From positions 4,402,001 through 4,466,000 of the forward strand of contig BTRK01000003.1 in the NCBI GenBank assembly GCA_036245805.1: 64,000 bases of DNA, written 5' to 3'. This stretch comes from Pristionchus mayeri (lineage: Eukaryota > Nematoda > Chromadorea > Rhabditida > Neodiplogasteridae). Position 1 is the first letter of the stretch. Each line of letters opens with the position of its first letter. Position numbers and translations under genes: made by a program. Below the pieces are notes generated by a model. That model did no database searches, was not told where the DNA came from, and was given only the letters and a program-made list of their open reading frames with translations. Shown one piece after another: positions 47,006 to 58,454 of the stretch.

Positions 47006-50000
47006 TTATTCACTCATAATCTTTCTTTGAATCGAGCACAGCTTTGTTTTCGTTCTGGTATGGGACCCCTGTACCTTCGCGCCCGACGCATTGTCTGACA
47101 TTCCGGCAATGATTGAGGCGGCCGCAGCAGCTGCAGATGCAGCAGCTGCGGCTGCTTCGATGGCAGAAACGCCGCTGCCACTTCCATTTCCGTGAAGGGA
47201 TGACTGAAAATGAGAACATTAATTTCTGTTTTTTGCAATGCAACCCAGCGCGATAGTGGACAAATCATCACACCAAGGGCATAGAGGGGCATTAAAGGAG
47301 GAGTAAACTCAAAATTCAATTTTTCAATCTGTCATATGCACTGCCTAGAGCTCCACAACGATAAGGAGCTCCGAAATTTTTACATTGATATCTCCATACC
47401 GAACAGAGTTATAGCTAGTTGGCTGGGAGCCAGATCAGGGAAAGCTCAGGGAAGGGGAGAGATAGCACGCGACTTGAAGAGAGTGCGTCCCTAGGTGAAG
47501 CATATTCCAACCGGGCGCGCGTTTGCATTTACTCCTCCTTTAAGCTCTATTATGAAACCCAGAACACAAACGAACCATCTTGGCGATCCTCTTGATGCTC
47601 TTCCGCTGCTCCTCCATCGCATGCAGCCAGTTGGTCGGCGGTGGTAACGATGCTGCAGCAGGAGCTGCAGAGTATGAACAGCAAGCTGCAGCTGATGCAG
47701 CAGCCGCTTGCGCAGCATCAAGTAGTCGCTCGCGGTGCTGCAGATCGCGTTGCTGTCGCTGCTCCTGCATCTCAGCGTGCTGTCGTAATATCTTCTGAAT
47801 TCGGTCCTAACGATTTATATATAAAAAATGCCCACATAGATAAGAATGTTCAAAAAATGATCATGCAAAAAGTATCCCCTATCTCACCTTTAGCCCTATA
47901 GATTGCTGACTGCTTCCCTGCTGCTGCTTCGGCTGCCTCGGCAAGAACAACGATAACAGATCCACATTAGGATTTTCATCCGTGATGAGCTGAAACGTAT
48001 TGTAATAAGATTTAAAATAAAAAAAAATAAGAATTTTAAAAATCGCACATCATCACTACTACAGTCGCTATGATTAGGGATCACAAAGGGTACAGTCGAA
48101 AAAAAACTACCCTTTTGAATCAATCTAAGATCATGCTTTTGGGCGTTTGTGGATATTTTAGCAATGAATCGTACTAGAGATAATGAATGACAATTGCGAC
48201 AACACGCACACGGTAATGACAAGTCTTTACAATGCTTGCTTTTCATCAACTGTTGCTTCCCTTTTGCTCTTTTAATTTGTGTTTTGCCTCACCTTCATCA
48301 TAGGGCTTTCCAGCATGTCATGATGGTTGCCATCGCTACCTTCCTTGAGTTGATGCAGCTGCATCGACAGTTCGTCCATCTCCTTCAGCTTCTGGAGCAA
48401 GTCGATTTGTTGCTGCGCTGCAAAGAGGCGATCAGTAGAATCTCTCTTAGATTCAGGCATCAGGAACCTTAGTGATCATTAGTTGTCTGAGGATCGCTAA
48501 GATAGGTTAACGTAGGCTAAGGTAGGTCAGATTGAAGCATAGAAGTGCGGCACTAGGTCGGATGATCACGAGGGTGATCGCCTATTTCCGGAAGCTCTCT
48601 AGGATTCAATTTGCAGGTAATTTAATTTTATCAATCTCTATCTATATGGACCTATAACGTACATGAAGCATCTGAAAATTATACAACAATTTTCCAATAA
48701 GATAACCATACTCACTAACCTTCTACTGATTCAGTCGTCTTGCGCTTTATGAACTCCGCACGCTGATGTTCGCGCTGAAATCAATGGAAGTTTTACGATC
48801 TGTAATAGACGATCTGCATGGACGACAACAGGGTTCATTTCCTCATCGAGACTCGCAGACAACTAAAAACAAACTAACTTCTCACAGTGCTTGAACGATT
48901 ATGCTATCATCATTGATACTTCTAAGCTTAAACCAAACTTTTCACAGTATTTTTTTCAGCAACATCTACGATAATCTTCTTCATTTTCGTATCAATAATG
49001 TTCATATTTCGGACGCCTACTTTTCGCAAATAGTCGTTCCGGCAGTACGCGACGACTAAGTTCGTCTGAATACTCTGCATGTCATTCGGGCCGGGCGTCA
49101 ACTGTGCGATCATTTCGCGAATCTTTGCCGCATGCGCCGCGTGCTCCTGCAAGATTTCAGCAGCTCTTACAAAGTATGCAAACGACTAGAGCTCTGTTAT
49201 TGGAAATTTTTTTGTATCATTGTCGGTTATGTTCCAAGTACACTCTATCACGCGTCTTCTGAGAGAATGCATGAAAACGAACATCCCGCGGAACCAGGAG
49301 CCCCAACTTTCAGCAGTATCCCTGAGATAATTATGCCAGAGTATATTGGGTATGAGAAAACTTTTTACGTTGGCCGTTTTTTTCAGAACCGGCTTTTTGG
49401 CATTTTCCGGTTCGCACCCGGCTTTACCGTATTTCAGCTCCCAGATGAGCTAGAATGGTGGCATTGGGCTCAAAATGTCCGGAAAATTTTTTCCAACAAC
49501 TTTTATGTTGACAAAAAAGTTCAACGGCGTCAACTTCATATTGAAATTTTCGAAAAACTGCAATCAAAAACAGAAAATAAATTCTACCGGCTCGGGGACC
49601 CCACCCTTTCAAGTATGCGGTGCTCATATTCGGATTCTCCATGCCCGATTCTATCAAGAAAAAATATAGCCGAACTCCTTAGGGGTGACAAGTGGTCTTC
49701 ACAAGGCGAAAATAGCGTCCAACTCGCTCAATTTCAACATGACTTTTCTGAAAATCATCGGATAAAAGCTCCAAAACATGACCATATTAACGAAAACATC
49801 ATAAATAAGTACCATAACTCTAAATAACTCGAATATAAAGCATTTTGTCACTTTTTTTAAAAAATCGAAAAAATTCGAAAAAAATTGTCCCGATTTTCAT
49901 GAATTTCAATTTTCATGATTTTCATGGATCTTTTGCAACCAAATCATATAAAACAATGATATAATATAATATATATTATAATATGATAAAATAATAAATT

Positions 50001-53000
50001 AAATAATTGAATTTTCGAAGTGTAATTTCAGCTGCAACTGAATCTATGCTGAAATTTGTTGTTAGAATCCTTCTTTGTAACAGAAAATGTATTTATAATT
50101 ATATATAAATAACAAAATGACTTGATTGTCCATACATTTAATAGTTTTGCCCAAATCCGGAAACCACAACCGGAAAGTTTGCAATTTCCGGCGCCGTGAC
50201 CGAAATCGGATTATTTTCGAAGAAATCATGCCTCTGAATTATCATATCATTGTTTTATATGATTTGGTTGCAAAAGATCCATGAAAATCATGAAAATAGA
50301 AATTCATGAAAATCGAGACAATTGTTTTTCGATTTTTTTTCGATTTAAAAAAAAAGTGTCAAAATGCTTTCCATTCGAGTTATTTAAAGTTATGGTACTT
50401 ATTTATGATGTTTTCGTCAATATGGCCATGTTTTGGAGCTTTTATCCGATGATTTTCAGAAAAGTCATGTTGAAATTTAGCGAGTTGACGCTATTTTCGC
50501 CTTGGGAAGACCACTTGTCACCCCTAAGGAGTTCGGCTGTATTTTTTCTTGATAGAATCGGGCATGGAGAATCCGAATAAGAGTACCGCATACTTGAAAG
50601 GGTGGGGTCCCCGAGCCGGAACAATATATTTTCTGTTTTTGATTGCAGTTTTTCGAAAATTTCAATATGAAGTTGACGCCGTTGAACTTTTTTGTCAATA
50701 CAAAAGTTGTTGGAAAAAATTTTCTGGACATTTTGAGCCCAATGCCACCATTCTAGCTCATCTGGGAGCTGAAATACGGTAGAGCCGGGTGCGAACCGGA
50801 AAATGCCTAAAAGCCGGTTCTGAAAAAAACGGCCAACGTAGGAAGTTTTCTCATACCCAATTTTCTCTGGTATAATTATCTCGTGGATACTGCTGAAAGT
50901 TGGGGCTCCTGGTTCCGCACGGTCCTGCAATCTCTCAGAAGACGCGTGATATAGTGCACATATATGGCAAACGTGAAACATTTCTGGAAATTAGACAAAA
51001 ATTTTCCAATAAGAGAACTCTACACACGACAGCTAGTTTAGTACCATTACGCAGTGAGAGCATAATGACTATCAGGTATCCGATCACGTTTCGATATTTC
51101 GGAGTTCGAATTTCGATAACCGACTCTTCATTTCTAAAGTATGGATTGTGAAAAGCTGCAGAGACGGGGATTCGAATTACGAATGCTAGTAGCCTACTAG
51201 TAGTAGGTAGAGTTGTCTCATAGGATACTATTTTTTTTTTGCATTTTTATGATGTTTCAGAGCATCTATATAGCCAATTAGCGTTTGTTTATTTAGCACA
51301 GATGAAACTTACCCGAACATTTCACAATAATTGTCAAATAAGAGAACCCTAATAATGTCAATTTGATGATTTGGCAGGCACGTATACTATATATTGACCA
51401 TGATAAATGCCCGAATATGATTCAAAAGATGCCCAATTATGCCCAATTCGGGAACCCTATCACATACCTGCTTCCGAGCTTGCAGCGGTTGAATCTGTTG
51501 ATCCAGTAGCAGCACTTGCTGCCGCATTGCGGCGATCTCCTTGTCGAGCTGCAAATGGATATTGCAAATATAATTCAAAGTTCGGGTCGCTTTCTATTTT
51601 TCTACACAAAATTCGCAATTAGTCGTTGCGGCGTTCTGCAAGAGATGCGCTTCTTTCTCCAAATCTCTCTTCATGCCTAGTGGCAAGCGAATGCGCACAA
51701 AGAAGACGTGGTGTGGTTTCTCGAACTCTTATTAACACCTGATATTTTAGAGGCTACCCGATATTGTAATACGTTAAAATATAATTCAAATATAGGATAC
51801 ATTATAAAATATATTAATGCGCGGTTCGATATACCTTGTCTTTCTCCGTTGGGACGAGATGGTGTTGGATCTGACGATCTCGGGCCTCCTTCTCGGCACG
51901 CAACATGTTCTGAGCTGCAAAAACACTTATAAAAATACCCTATTGTGCCAAAAAATTACTGTAAACATCGGATATTTGTTGAAGATTAAGCTGGAAAAGC
52001 ATGCAAATATACAAACTTTGAGGTGATATTTAACATCGCAAATAATTACTACCGTACTCACCCTCTGGTAGATCAGTTAACTGGAGCATAGTGAGCAATT
52101 GCTCGAGACCACCCGGGAAGCAATGCGATAACTGTACCAAATTCTGAAAAATGGGTGATATTGACACTACAATTTAATGCGTAATGATATTTTAACACTA
52201 TACCCATAGAATGCCGCGCAAGAAATTAAACAACATAGAAATAATGCATTCTGAATATTTTCGTATTAGAATTCGCAATTATGTGGTCACTATTTTTCCC
52301 AGAATAAGGAAGAAAATGGAAGAGCCGATAACCAGAATCACGAGCTCCTCAAGAATACACCGAAAAATACAGTATTTATAATTTTTCATGAAAGACATAC
52401 CGTGATGCTTTCATCACTATTGCTCTGAAGCCAGCCTCGAACAGTACTTTGCAGTTCTGAAATATGGACTGTAGCATGGATAGTCTTTTGGACTCCTTCA
52501 GATCTGAGATCGATTCAAAATAGTATGCCATAACTATTGCAGAACGGCGTAACGACTAATATGCGAAAATTTTGTGTAAAAACAACCCTTATTACGAACT
52601 CTAGCAAATGCAAAAAAAAACCTTGCGGGCTGCACATGAGCGAGCAGTGCCAACTGCACATGAGCGAGCAGTGCCGGATGCGACGAAGCAGCTTTTGCGG
52701 ACTGTTGAGTCGAAGCAACGACCTGCGCATCAAGCCTCTGGTGCTGCACTTTCTGCTGTTGTTGGTGTTGGTGTTGGTGTTGTTGTTGCTGCTGCTGAAC
52801 TTGCTGCTGTTCCTGCTGATCGGCGTACGGTTGTGCTGCTAGCACCATATGAATGGCCTCGGGCATTCGTGCAAGCATCTGCTGCAGCTGGCCCTCCGGA
52901 AAGACCTGCTGCATCTGCTGCACGAGATGGTGCTGCAGAAATTGTTGTTGGTTGTTAATTATGAACTCGTCAAGTTCAATAATTTGGAAAAATATAGGTA

Positions 53001-55748
53001 CATCCACGTCAAGCGAGTTCACAGTCGTAAACGACTACGCTAGGTGGTGCGGTGCGGTGAGGCCGACTATAGCTAATTAGCACTAATTATCTACAGCTAA
53101 TTAGCTAATTAGCTAATTAGCTACAGGAACACAGAAAGACAAGGGACTGTGTCTGCATATAAGGAATGCGACTGGATGAGTTTAGCGCACCTCCAAATCA
53201 TCTCGTCTCTTCTTGATTTCGACAAACTCCTCGGATTCGCTGGGAGTGCGGCAAGCTTCCGAGCGTTTCTTCGTAGGAGCTACCTCCACGAAGTTATCTA
53301 TAAGAAGGAACATACTATTTGCGTCAGACCAATCCAAGATTAGGCTATTCAAGATTGAAGTAACCCTGTATGAAAAATGCATCCACTGCAAGCTACCGAA
53401 CACTCTCCGTCATTTCCCTCATTAATATTCATTGAAGGATAAATATTATTAAATTTATAGGATACATTTATTAAATAATTGAATTGCACTCATAGTGCGG
53501 TTCGATATTTGAGAAGAGTAGAGTTTTCCTTTATGGGTATTTTTTTCCTAATTTTCGAATACGTTTCAGTTGTGCGACATAGATCATGAATCTATCAGCT
53601 ATCTAGCGCACCTGAAACACATTCGAAAATGATCAAACATTACCTTATAAATGAAACACTAAGAGCGACTGACCAATGTTCTCGTAGGAGGATTCGGAGG
53701 ACTCATCGTCCGATGAGGGCAGCTGACCAGGGGGGAGAGCCGGCGATGCTGCTGCAATGACATGCATTTTGGCCTTTTCGCCTTTGTTGGAAGTACAGCC
53801 TCTCCACACTTGCGAAAGCATGGATACATAGTAGCAGTCGGTTTAATCGGACTGCACCACCTAATGTAATCGTATCTTGACTAGTATGCATAAGCTAGAT
53901 GTGCGTGAAGTTAAACAATGCACAGATAAACATATTTCTTACAGAGCACAGCCACAACTCATTTCGAATGTTATGTGCAGAATGAGCGGTCCCTCGGATC
54001 GACTCACCGTTTGGTATCGCTTCTGTGCAATTATTGGGACAATCTGCGACGAACACCTCCAGTGCCCTCAGAATAGTCGTCTTGTAAGTCTCGAAGTCGA
54101 TCTCGAAACCGTCGGGATCGAAGCGAATCGATTCGTGCTCCTTAAATTAGGCATAGCTGGCTTAAGGAGCATAATCATAGGATCCTTCCCGCCAATGGCG
54201 CACGGGATGACAAATCCTTTTTATCCCGGGGTACGCAGTCCTAGCCGACCTCACAGGCTGTTCCACATAAAGTTGACGTTTCTAGACGACTATAAGCGTA
54301 CTGGACGTGAAATCACATTTACCTTCTACTTGCGCACCTCTATGATCCCTTGCAAAACGCTGCAACTAATTTCAAATTTTCTGTACAAAATGTTCACCTC
54401 TATGATCTGCAGGACTTTGCGCACTTGCTCTTCGCTTAGTTGATTGACGCCAAGCGAGAGTTGTCTCATCTCCGCGTAGCTCATCGGGACGGCGTTGGCT
54501 TCGTCCTGAAATAATTATCGTACTCTCTGCACCAACACTAGTCTGTCCTTAAGCTTAGGCGTTAGTCTGCTACCTTAGTTAGGTTTAAGGCCAAAGCTTA
54601 GTTTGGTTTAAGAGACCGGATCGGTAAGAATGGACCACCCCCCGGACACGATTCCTTACGAATGAGATTCAGGGGCCCACATTGATTTTCGAACCCTCGA
54701 TTGGTGGTCAATTTGGGCATCCAAAACTCAAAAATTTCATTTTAGATGAGGCTTCAACTACATGTAAGTTGAAAGCTGCTTGTCATAGTTCAACAATATG
54801 CAAACAAAACATCTATAGATATTTGTTTGCCCGAAATATTTTCGTCCGAAAATTGAGAAATCGATGGTGGTGACGAAAATTGTTGGTGAAAATCAGATTT
54901 TCAAGTACTTGGACTATATTTGAACAAGTTACATCCAACTTATTCCAATCGTCCAAAAAAATCATAAAAAAAGCTTTGTAAAAATTTTTTTCAAAAAATG
55001 TGAGTTCACATCTTCGATTTTGTCGTTTTTCCATGGTGAAAAAAATCCCAATAATACATCCCCTTTCTAGCAAAACTGAATAAATCGAAAGAACAGTTCC
55101 TTGTTAGCAATTTTATCTAAAATAATTCTCAGCGTTTGACTAAATTCCGCTGATTCGTTCTTTTGAATTTTGGAGAAATCGAGATTGGCGAGAGATAGAA
55201 GCATGATAATCTTAGAGATTTACATTCAAACACATCGAAATGTATCTTTTTATAATGCAATTCGATGTCCTGCTTCATGAAACTCCCATAACAATCACCT
55301 ATCCAAACAATTTGATTATTAGCAAATTAGTGTCTTGGAGGATTTACGCAATTATAATTTTGAATATTAAGAAGATTATATGCTACCTTTCAGCATTAAA
55401 AAAGTTTAGCAGGTTTACGCTCACAAATTCATAAAGAAATCAGTTTGATTTGCAAGTAAATCTGTAAGATTCTCATGCTTCTATTTCTCTCTGTAAGATT
55501 CTCATGCTAAAATTTATGCAATTTTGAATCATTTTATGGTATGTTTCAAGTGCACTAAGAAGCGATGCAGTCATTTAGAGACCGCGAAACAAATGAGACA
55601 AAATTACTCGAAATGGGGGAAACGCTAATCCGTAAGCTCATGATTATAATCAGGATTTCGCAATATACTTCTTATGATTAAAATATAGGGAAGTCTAATA
55701 AAAATATGGCGTCTAGCTCACGTTGACCACTGGCTCGCCGTCCATCAT
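47006..55748 (-). CDS. NET-domain (BET-like) protein without bromodomains, 644 residues
   Basis: Sixteen exons join in phase from ATG to TAA: 55722-55748, 54398-54505, 54008-54140, 53674-53751, 53191-53297, 52622-52932, 52401-52503, 52062-52143, 51835-51914, 51468-51548, 49021-49146, 48720-48774, 48293-48417, 47888-47989, 47576-47794, 47006-47203 (1935 bases). Residues about 16-80 match the NET domain of BET proteins: PMSYAEMRQLSLGVNQL, then FDPDGFEIDFETYKTTILR. NET domains bind short basic-hydrophobic peptides of chromatin factors. An acidic-serine patch (SSDDESSESS) and a basic KKRRDD stretch follow, as after the NET domain in BRD proteins, then Gln/His-rich, coiled-coil and Ala-rich segments. 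In most BET proteins two bromodomains precede NET. Here an in-frame TAA stands directly before the ATG, and intron 1 shows no bromodomain. Likely a nuclear, chromatin-linked adaptor (inference). The acceptor of exon 3 (TTTAAG) is the weakest. Confidence 0.72.
47292..47543. mobile_element. TTAA-flanked MITE (copy 2), in an intron of the NET gene
   Basis: TTAA at both ends; AGGAGGAGTAAA and TTTACTCCTCCT as inverted repeats. Lies in the last intron, between exons 47576-47794 and 47006-47203. Same body as 35491-35743. A lone end (TTAAAGGAGGAGTAAAG) also occurs at about 56261. Confidence 0.85.
49246..50951. repeat. Foldback element, TATCACGC family, 1.7 kb, in an intron of the NET gene
   Basis: Starts TATCACGCGTCTTCTGAGAG and ends with the complement. 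The centre is near 50100 in an AT-rich loop. The 231-residue open frame on plus and the 179-residue frame on minus are the same arm read in both directions, so they are not taken as genes. It splits a hairpin MITE whose halves flank it (49188-49245 and 50952-51020). Confidence 0.85.
53080..53125. repeat. AGCTAATT short tandem repeat
   Basis: About five units of TAGCTAAT in the intron between two NET-gene exons; the unit is self-complementary. Confidence 0.75.
53545..53640. repeat. Small hairpin MITE (copy 1)
   Basis: ATTTTCGAATACGTTTCAG pairs with CTGAAACACATTCGAAAAT around a loop of about 40 bases. Lies in an intron of the NET gene. Confidence 0.7.
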
Positions 55749-55780
55749 TTAAGCAGTCGGGCCGTACGCTGAATCAACTG
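55749..55780 (-). promoter_or_regulatory. 5' leader with possible trans-splice acceptor of the NET-domain gene
   Basis: On the minus strand an acceptor-like ATTACAG ends at 55778 and is followed by 29 bases of leader and then ATGATG. The leader contains a TAA in frame just before the first ATG. In nematodes such a short leader behind a 3' splice site is typical of spliced-leader addition; an ordinary 5' UTR intron would look the same. Confidence 0.4.
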
Positions 55781-56610
55781 TAATGGAATACAATATAATG
55801 TCAATCCGATAAATAAATGTACAATTAAATATTTGCAAAGTTTATAGGAAGATAGAGAGAGAGCGTACTAAGGACTCGTTGTGAATGCGCGTGGGTGAGA
55901 CCCGTTCGACGCGCTGGAAGTTTGCCAAGAATAGCACGAGGGGACTGGGGTCATAGTCTATCTTCTCCCCCAGCCTCTGAGTGAGTTGCGAGTGAGCGAG
56001 AGCGGAAGGGAGAGAGGAGAGATAGAGAGATGGAGGGGAATATAGACAGAGAGCGAGGGAGAAGAGAGAGAAGAGGCAATGCAATACTCGACCCTCCTGC
56101 CAACCCTCCCATAAAAGGCCAAACTACTAACTACAAGTGTCATAATCAGGGGGTGTGATAGAGTTCGAGAAACGTTACCACGGTTTCTTAATTCTAAAAA
56201 CTCTCTACAGGTCAATCGACTATAGAGTGGATGGAATGATGGGTTCGTTCTATCTATTAAAGGAGGAGTAAAGTGAAAAACTAGAAAAATATTAGGTTGA
56301 TGCATAAGTTTTTTCCAATTTCGGAGACTTAATTCAAAATCTCCTAAAAAGCGTCCTTCAAATCCAAGCATTATGTAGGGGCATAGTTCACACTTATAAT
56401 GATATGCTTGAATTGTGCCGTGCTTTTAAATCATAGGAGAAATCGATCGTTAACCACGATCGAATTTTTCAATAATATTTTTAAAGAGTTGGGCTCGCTG
56501 TTTCTTTGCAAGGAAAAAAGACTGGACATCTTCACATACATTATTGAGAAGCCCCTTGAATGCTCTTTCCAAAAAGTTGTTGAAAGCGGTGCTAGCTTAC
56601 GGGGGTATGA
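55780..56610. other. No gene supported; CT/GA-rich patch
   Basis: A GAGAG/CTCTC-rich stretch at 55850-56080 upstream of the NET gene could be promoter-associated, though this is only position and base composition. A lone TTAA-MITE end and a lone mariner-type end follow at 56.26-56.33 kb. Confidence 0.35.
56292..56330. mobile_element. Solo mariner-type end
   Basis: ATTAGGTTGATGCATAAGTT matches the end of the element at 30679. No partner end was seen nearby. Confidence 0.5.
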
Positions 56611-56616
56611 CATTTG

Positions 56617-57526
56617 AGCAACGACATTTGCGCAACGGGTCATAACTCCCTTCAGGATCATCGTAGAGTGCCCAGATTGGGTACGTTGGGTAGCTATGGG
56701 TTCACTCTACCGTAACCCACAGTGGTCTTTGGTCTTTCTCCTCGGGGCGACATTTGCGCAACGGGCCATAACTCCCTTCAGGATCATCGTAGAGTGCCCA
56801 GATTGGGTACGTTGGGTAGCTATGGGTTCACTCTACCGTAACCCACACTGGTCTTTGGTCTTTCTCCCCGGGGGCGACATTTGCGCAACGGGCCATAACT
56901 CCCTTCAGGATCATCGTAGAGTGCCCAGATTGGGTACGTTGGGTAGCTATGGGTTCACTCTACCGTAACCCACACTGGTCTTTGGTCTTTCTCCTCGGGG
57001 CGACATTTGCGCAACGGGCCATAACTCCCTTCAGGATCATCGTAGAGTGCCCAGATTGGGTACGTTGGGTAGCTATGGGTTCACTCTACCGTAACCCACA
57101 CTGGTCTTTGGTCTTTCTCCTCGGGGGCGACATTTGCGCAACGGGCCATAACTCCCTTCAGGATCATCGTAGAGTGCCCAGATTGGGTACGTTGGGTAGC
57201 TATGGGTTCACTCTACCGTAACCCACACTGGTCTTTGGTCTTTCTCCACGGGGCGACATTTGCGCAACGGGCCATAACTCCCTTCAGGATCATCGTAGAG
57301 TGCCCAGATTGGGTACGTTGGGTAGCTATGGGTTCACTTTACCGTAACCCACACTGGTCTTTGGTCTTTCTCCTCGGGGCGACATTTGCGCAACGGGCCA
57401 TAACTCCCTTCAGGATCATCGTAGAGTGCCCAGATTGGGTACGTTGGGTAGCTATGGGTTCACTCTACCGTAACCCACACTGGTCTTTGGTCTTTCTCCT
57501 CGGGGGCGACATTTGCGCAACGGAAT
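56617..57526. repeat. 126-base minisatellite, forward array
   Basis: About seven units of 125-127 bases, each beginning GCGACATTTGCGCAACGGGC and containing GGTACGTTGGGTAGC and TCTACCGTAACCCAC. Units are almost identical. Since most units are 126 bases, open frames run through several of them; I do not regard these as coding. Confidence 0.93.
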
Positions 57527-57654
57527 TTATCATATGAAAGGCGTAGGCGATCCTCTACGAAGTGTTCAATTCTTCACCCGATATCCTCAATGGATTTCTT
57601 GTTATCTTTGATGTTCACGATGAAAAATTAAGATGAAAAATGAAAAAAATAAAT

Positions 57655-57800
57655 TAAGGTGGTGGGAGAACATACCCAAAATTAAGGTGGTGTGAGAATA
57701 TACCCAAAATTAAGGTGGTGAGAGAATATACCCAAAATTAAGGTGGTGTGAGAATATACCCAAAATTAACGTGGTGTGGAATATACCCAAAGTTAAGGTC
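57655..57800. repeat. 28-29-base tandem repeat between the opposed arrays
   Basis: About five units of AAAATTAAGGTGGTGTGAGA plus ATATACCC. Confidence 0.88.
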
Positions 57801-57814
57801 TTTCTCCTCGGTAG

Positions 57815-58450
57815 AGTTACGGTAGAGTGAACCCATAGCTACCCAACGTACCCAATCTGGGCACTCTACGATGATCCTGAAGGGAGTTATGGCCCGTTGC
57901 GCAAATGTCGCCCCCGAGGAGAAAGACCAAAGACCAGTGTGGGTTACGGTAGAGTGAACCCATAGCTACCCAACGTACCCAATCTGGGCACTCTACGATG
58001 ATCCTGAAGGGAGTTATGGCCCGTTGCGCAAATGTCGCCCCGAGGAGAAAGACCAAAGACCAGTGTGGGTTACGGTAGAGTGAACCTATAGCTACCCAAC
58101 GTACCCAATCTGGGCACTCTACGATGATCCTGAAGGGAGTTATGGCCCGTTGCGCAAATGTCGCCCCCGAGGAGAAAGACCAAAGACCAGTGTGGGTTAC
58201 GGTAGAGTGAACCCATAGCTACCCAACGTACCCAATCTGGGCACTCTACGATGATCCTGAAGGGAGTTATGGCCCGTTGCGCAAATGTCGCCCCGAGGAG
58301 AAAGACCAAAGACCAGTGTGGGTTACGGTAGAGTGAACCCATAGCTACCCAACGTACCCAATCTGGGCACTCTACGATGATCCTGAAGGGAGTTATGGCC
58401 CGTTGCGCAAATGTCGCCCCGAGGAGAAAGACCAAAGACCAGTGTGGTTT
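57815..58450. repeat. 126-base minisatellite, inverted array
   Basis: Five units of the same repeat as 56617-57526 in the opposite orientation, so the two arrays form a palindrome of tandem repeats with a loop of about 290 bases. Confidence 0.93.
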
Positions 58451-58454
58451 ATCG

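Noticed and set aside
47580..47901. Ala/Gln-rich plus-strand frames
   Set aside because: Opposite strand of the Ala/Gln-rich NET-gene exon 47576-47794, which has proper splice sites and phase.
49132..49827. 231-residue open frame on plus, and its 179-residue partner at 50442-50981 on minus
   Set aside because: They are the two arms of one palindromic element read in opposite directions, begin inside an exon of the NET gene on the other strand, and show no recognisable domain.
52537..52958. Plus-strand frames rich in Leu/Val and Ala
   Set aside because: Antisense of the CAG-type Gln-rich exon of the NET gene.
54813..55073. 86-residue minus-strand frame in intron 1 of the NET gene as a possible bromodomain exon
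   Set aside because: No ZA-loop or conserved Asn/Tyr pattern of bromodomains and no good splice sites in phase.
57655..57800. CRISPR-like array (about 28-base repeat)
   Set aside because: Units are contiguous without distinct spacers, and the DNA is eukaryotic.
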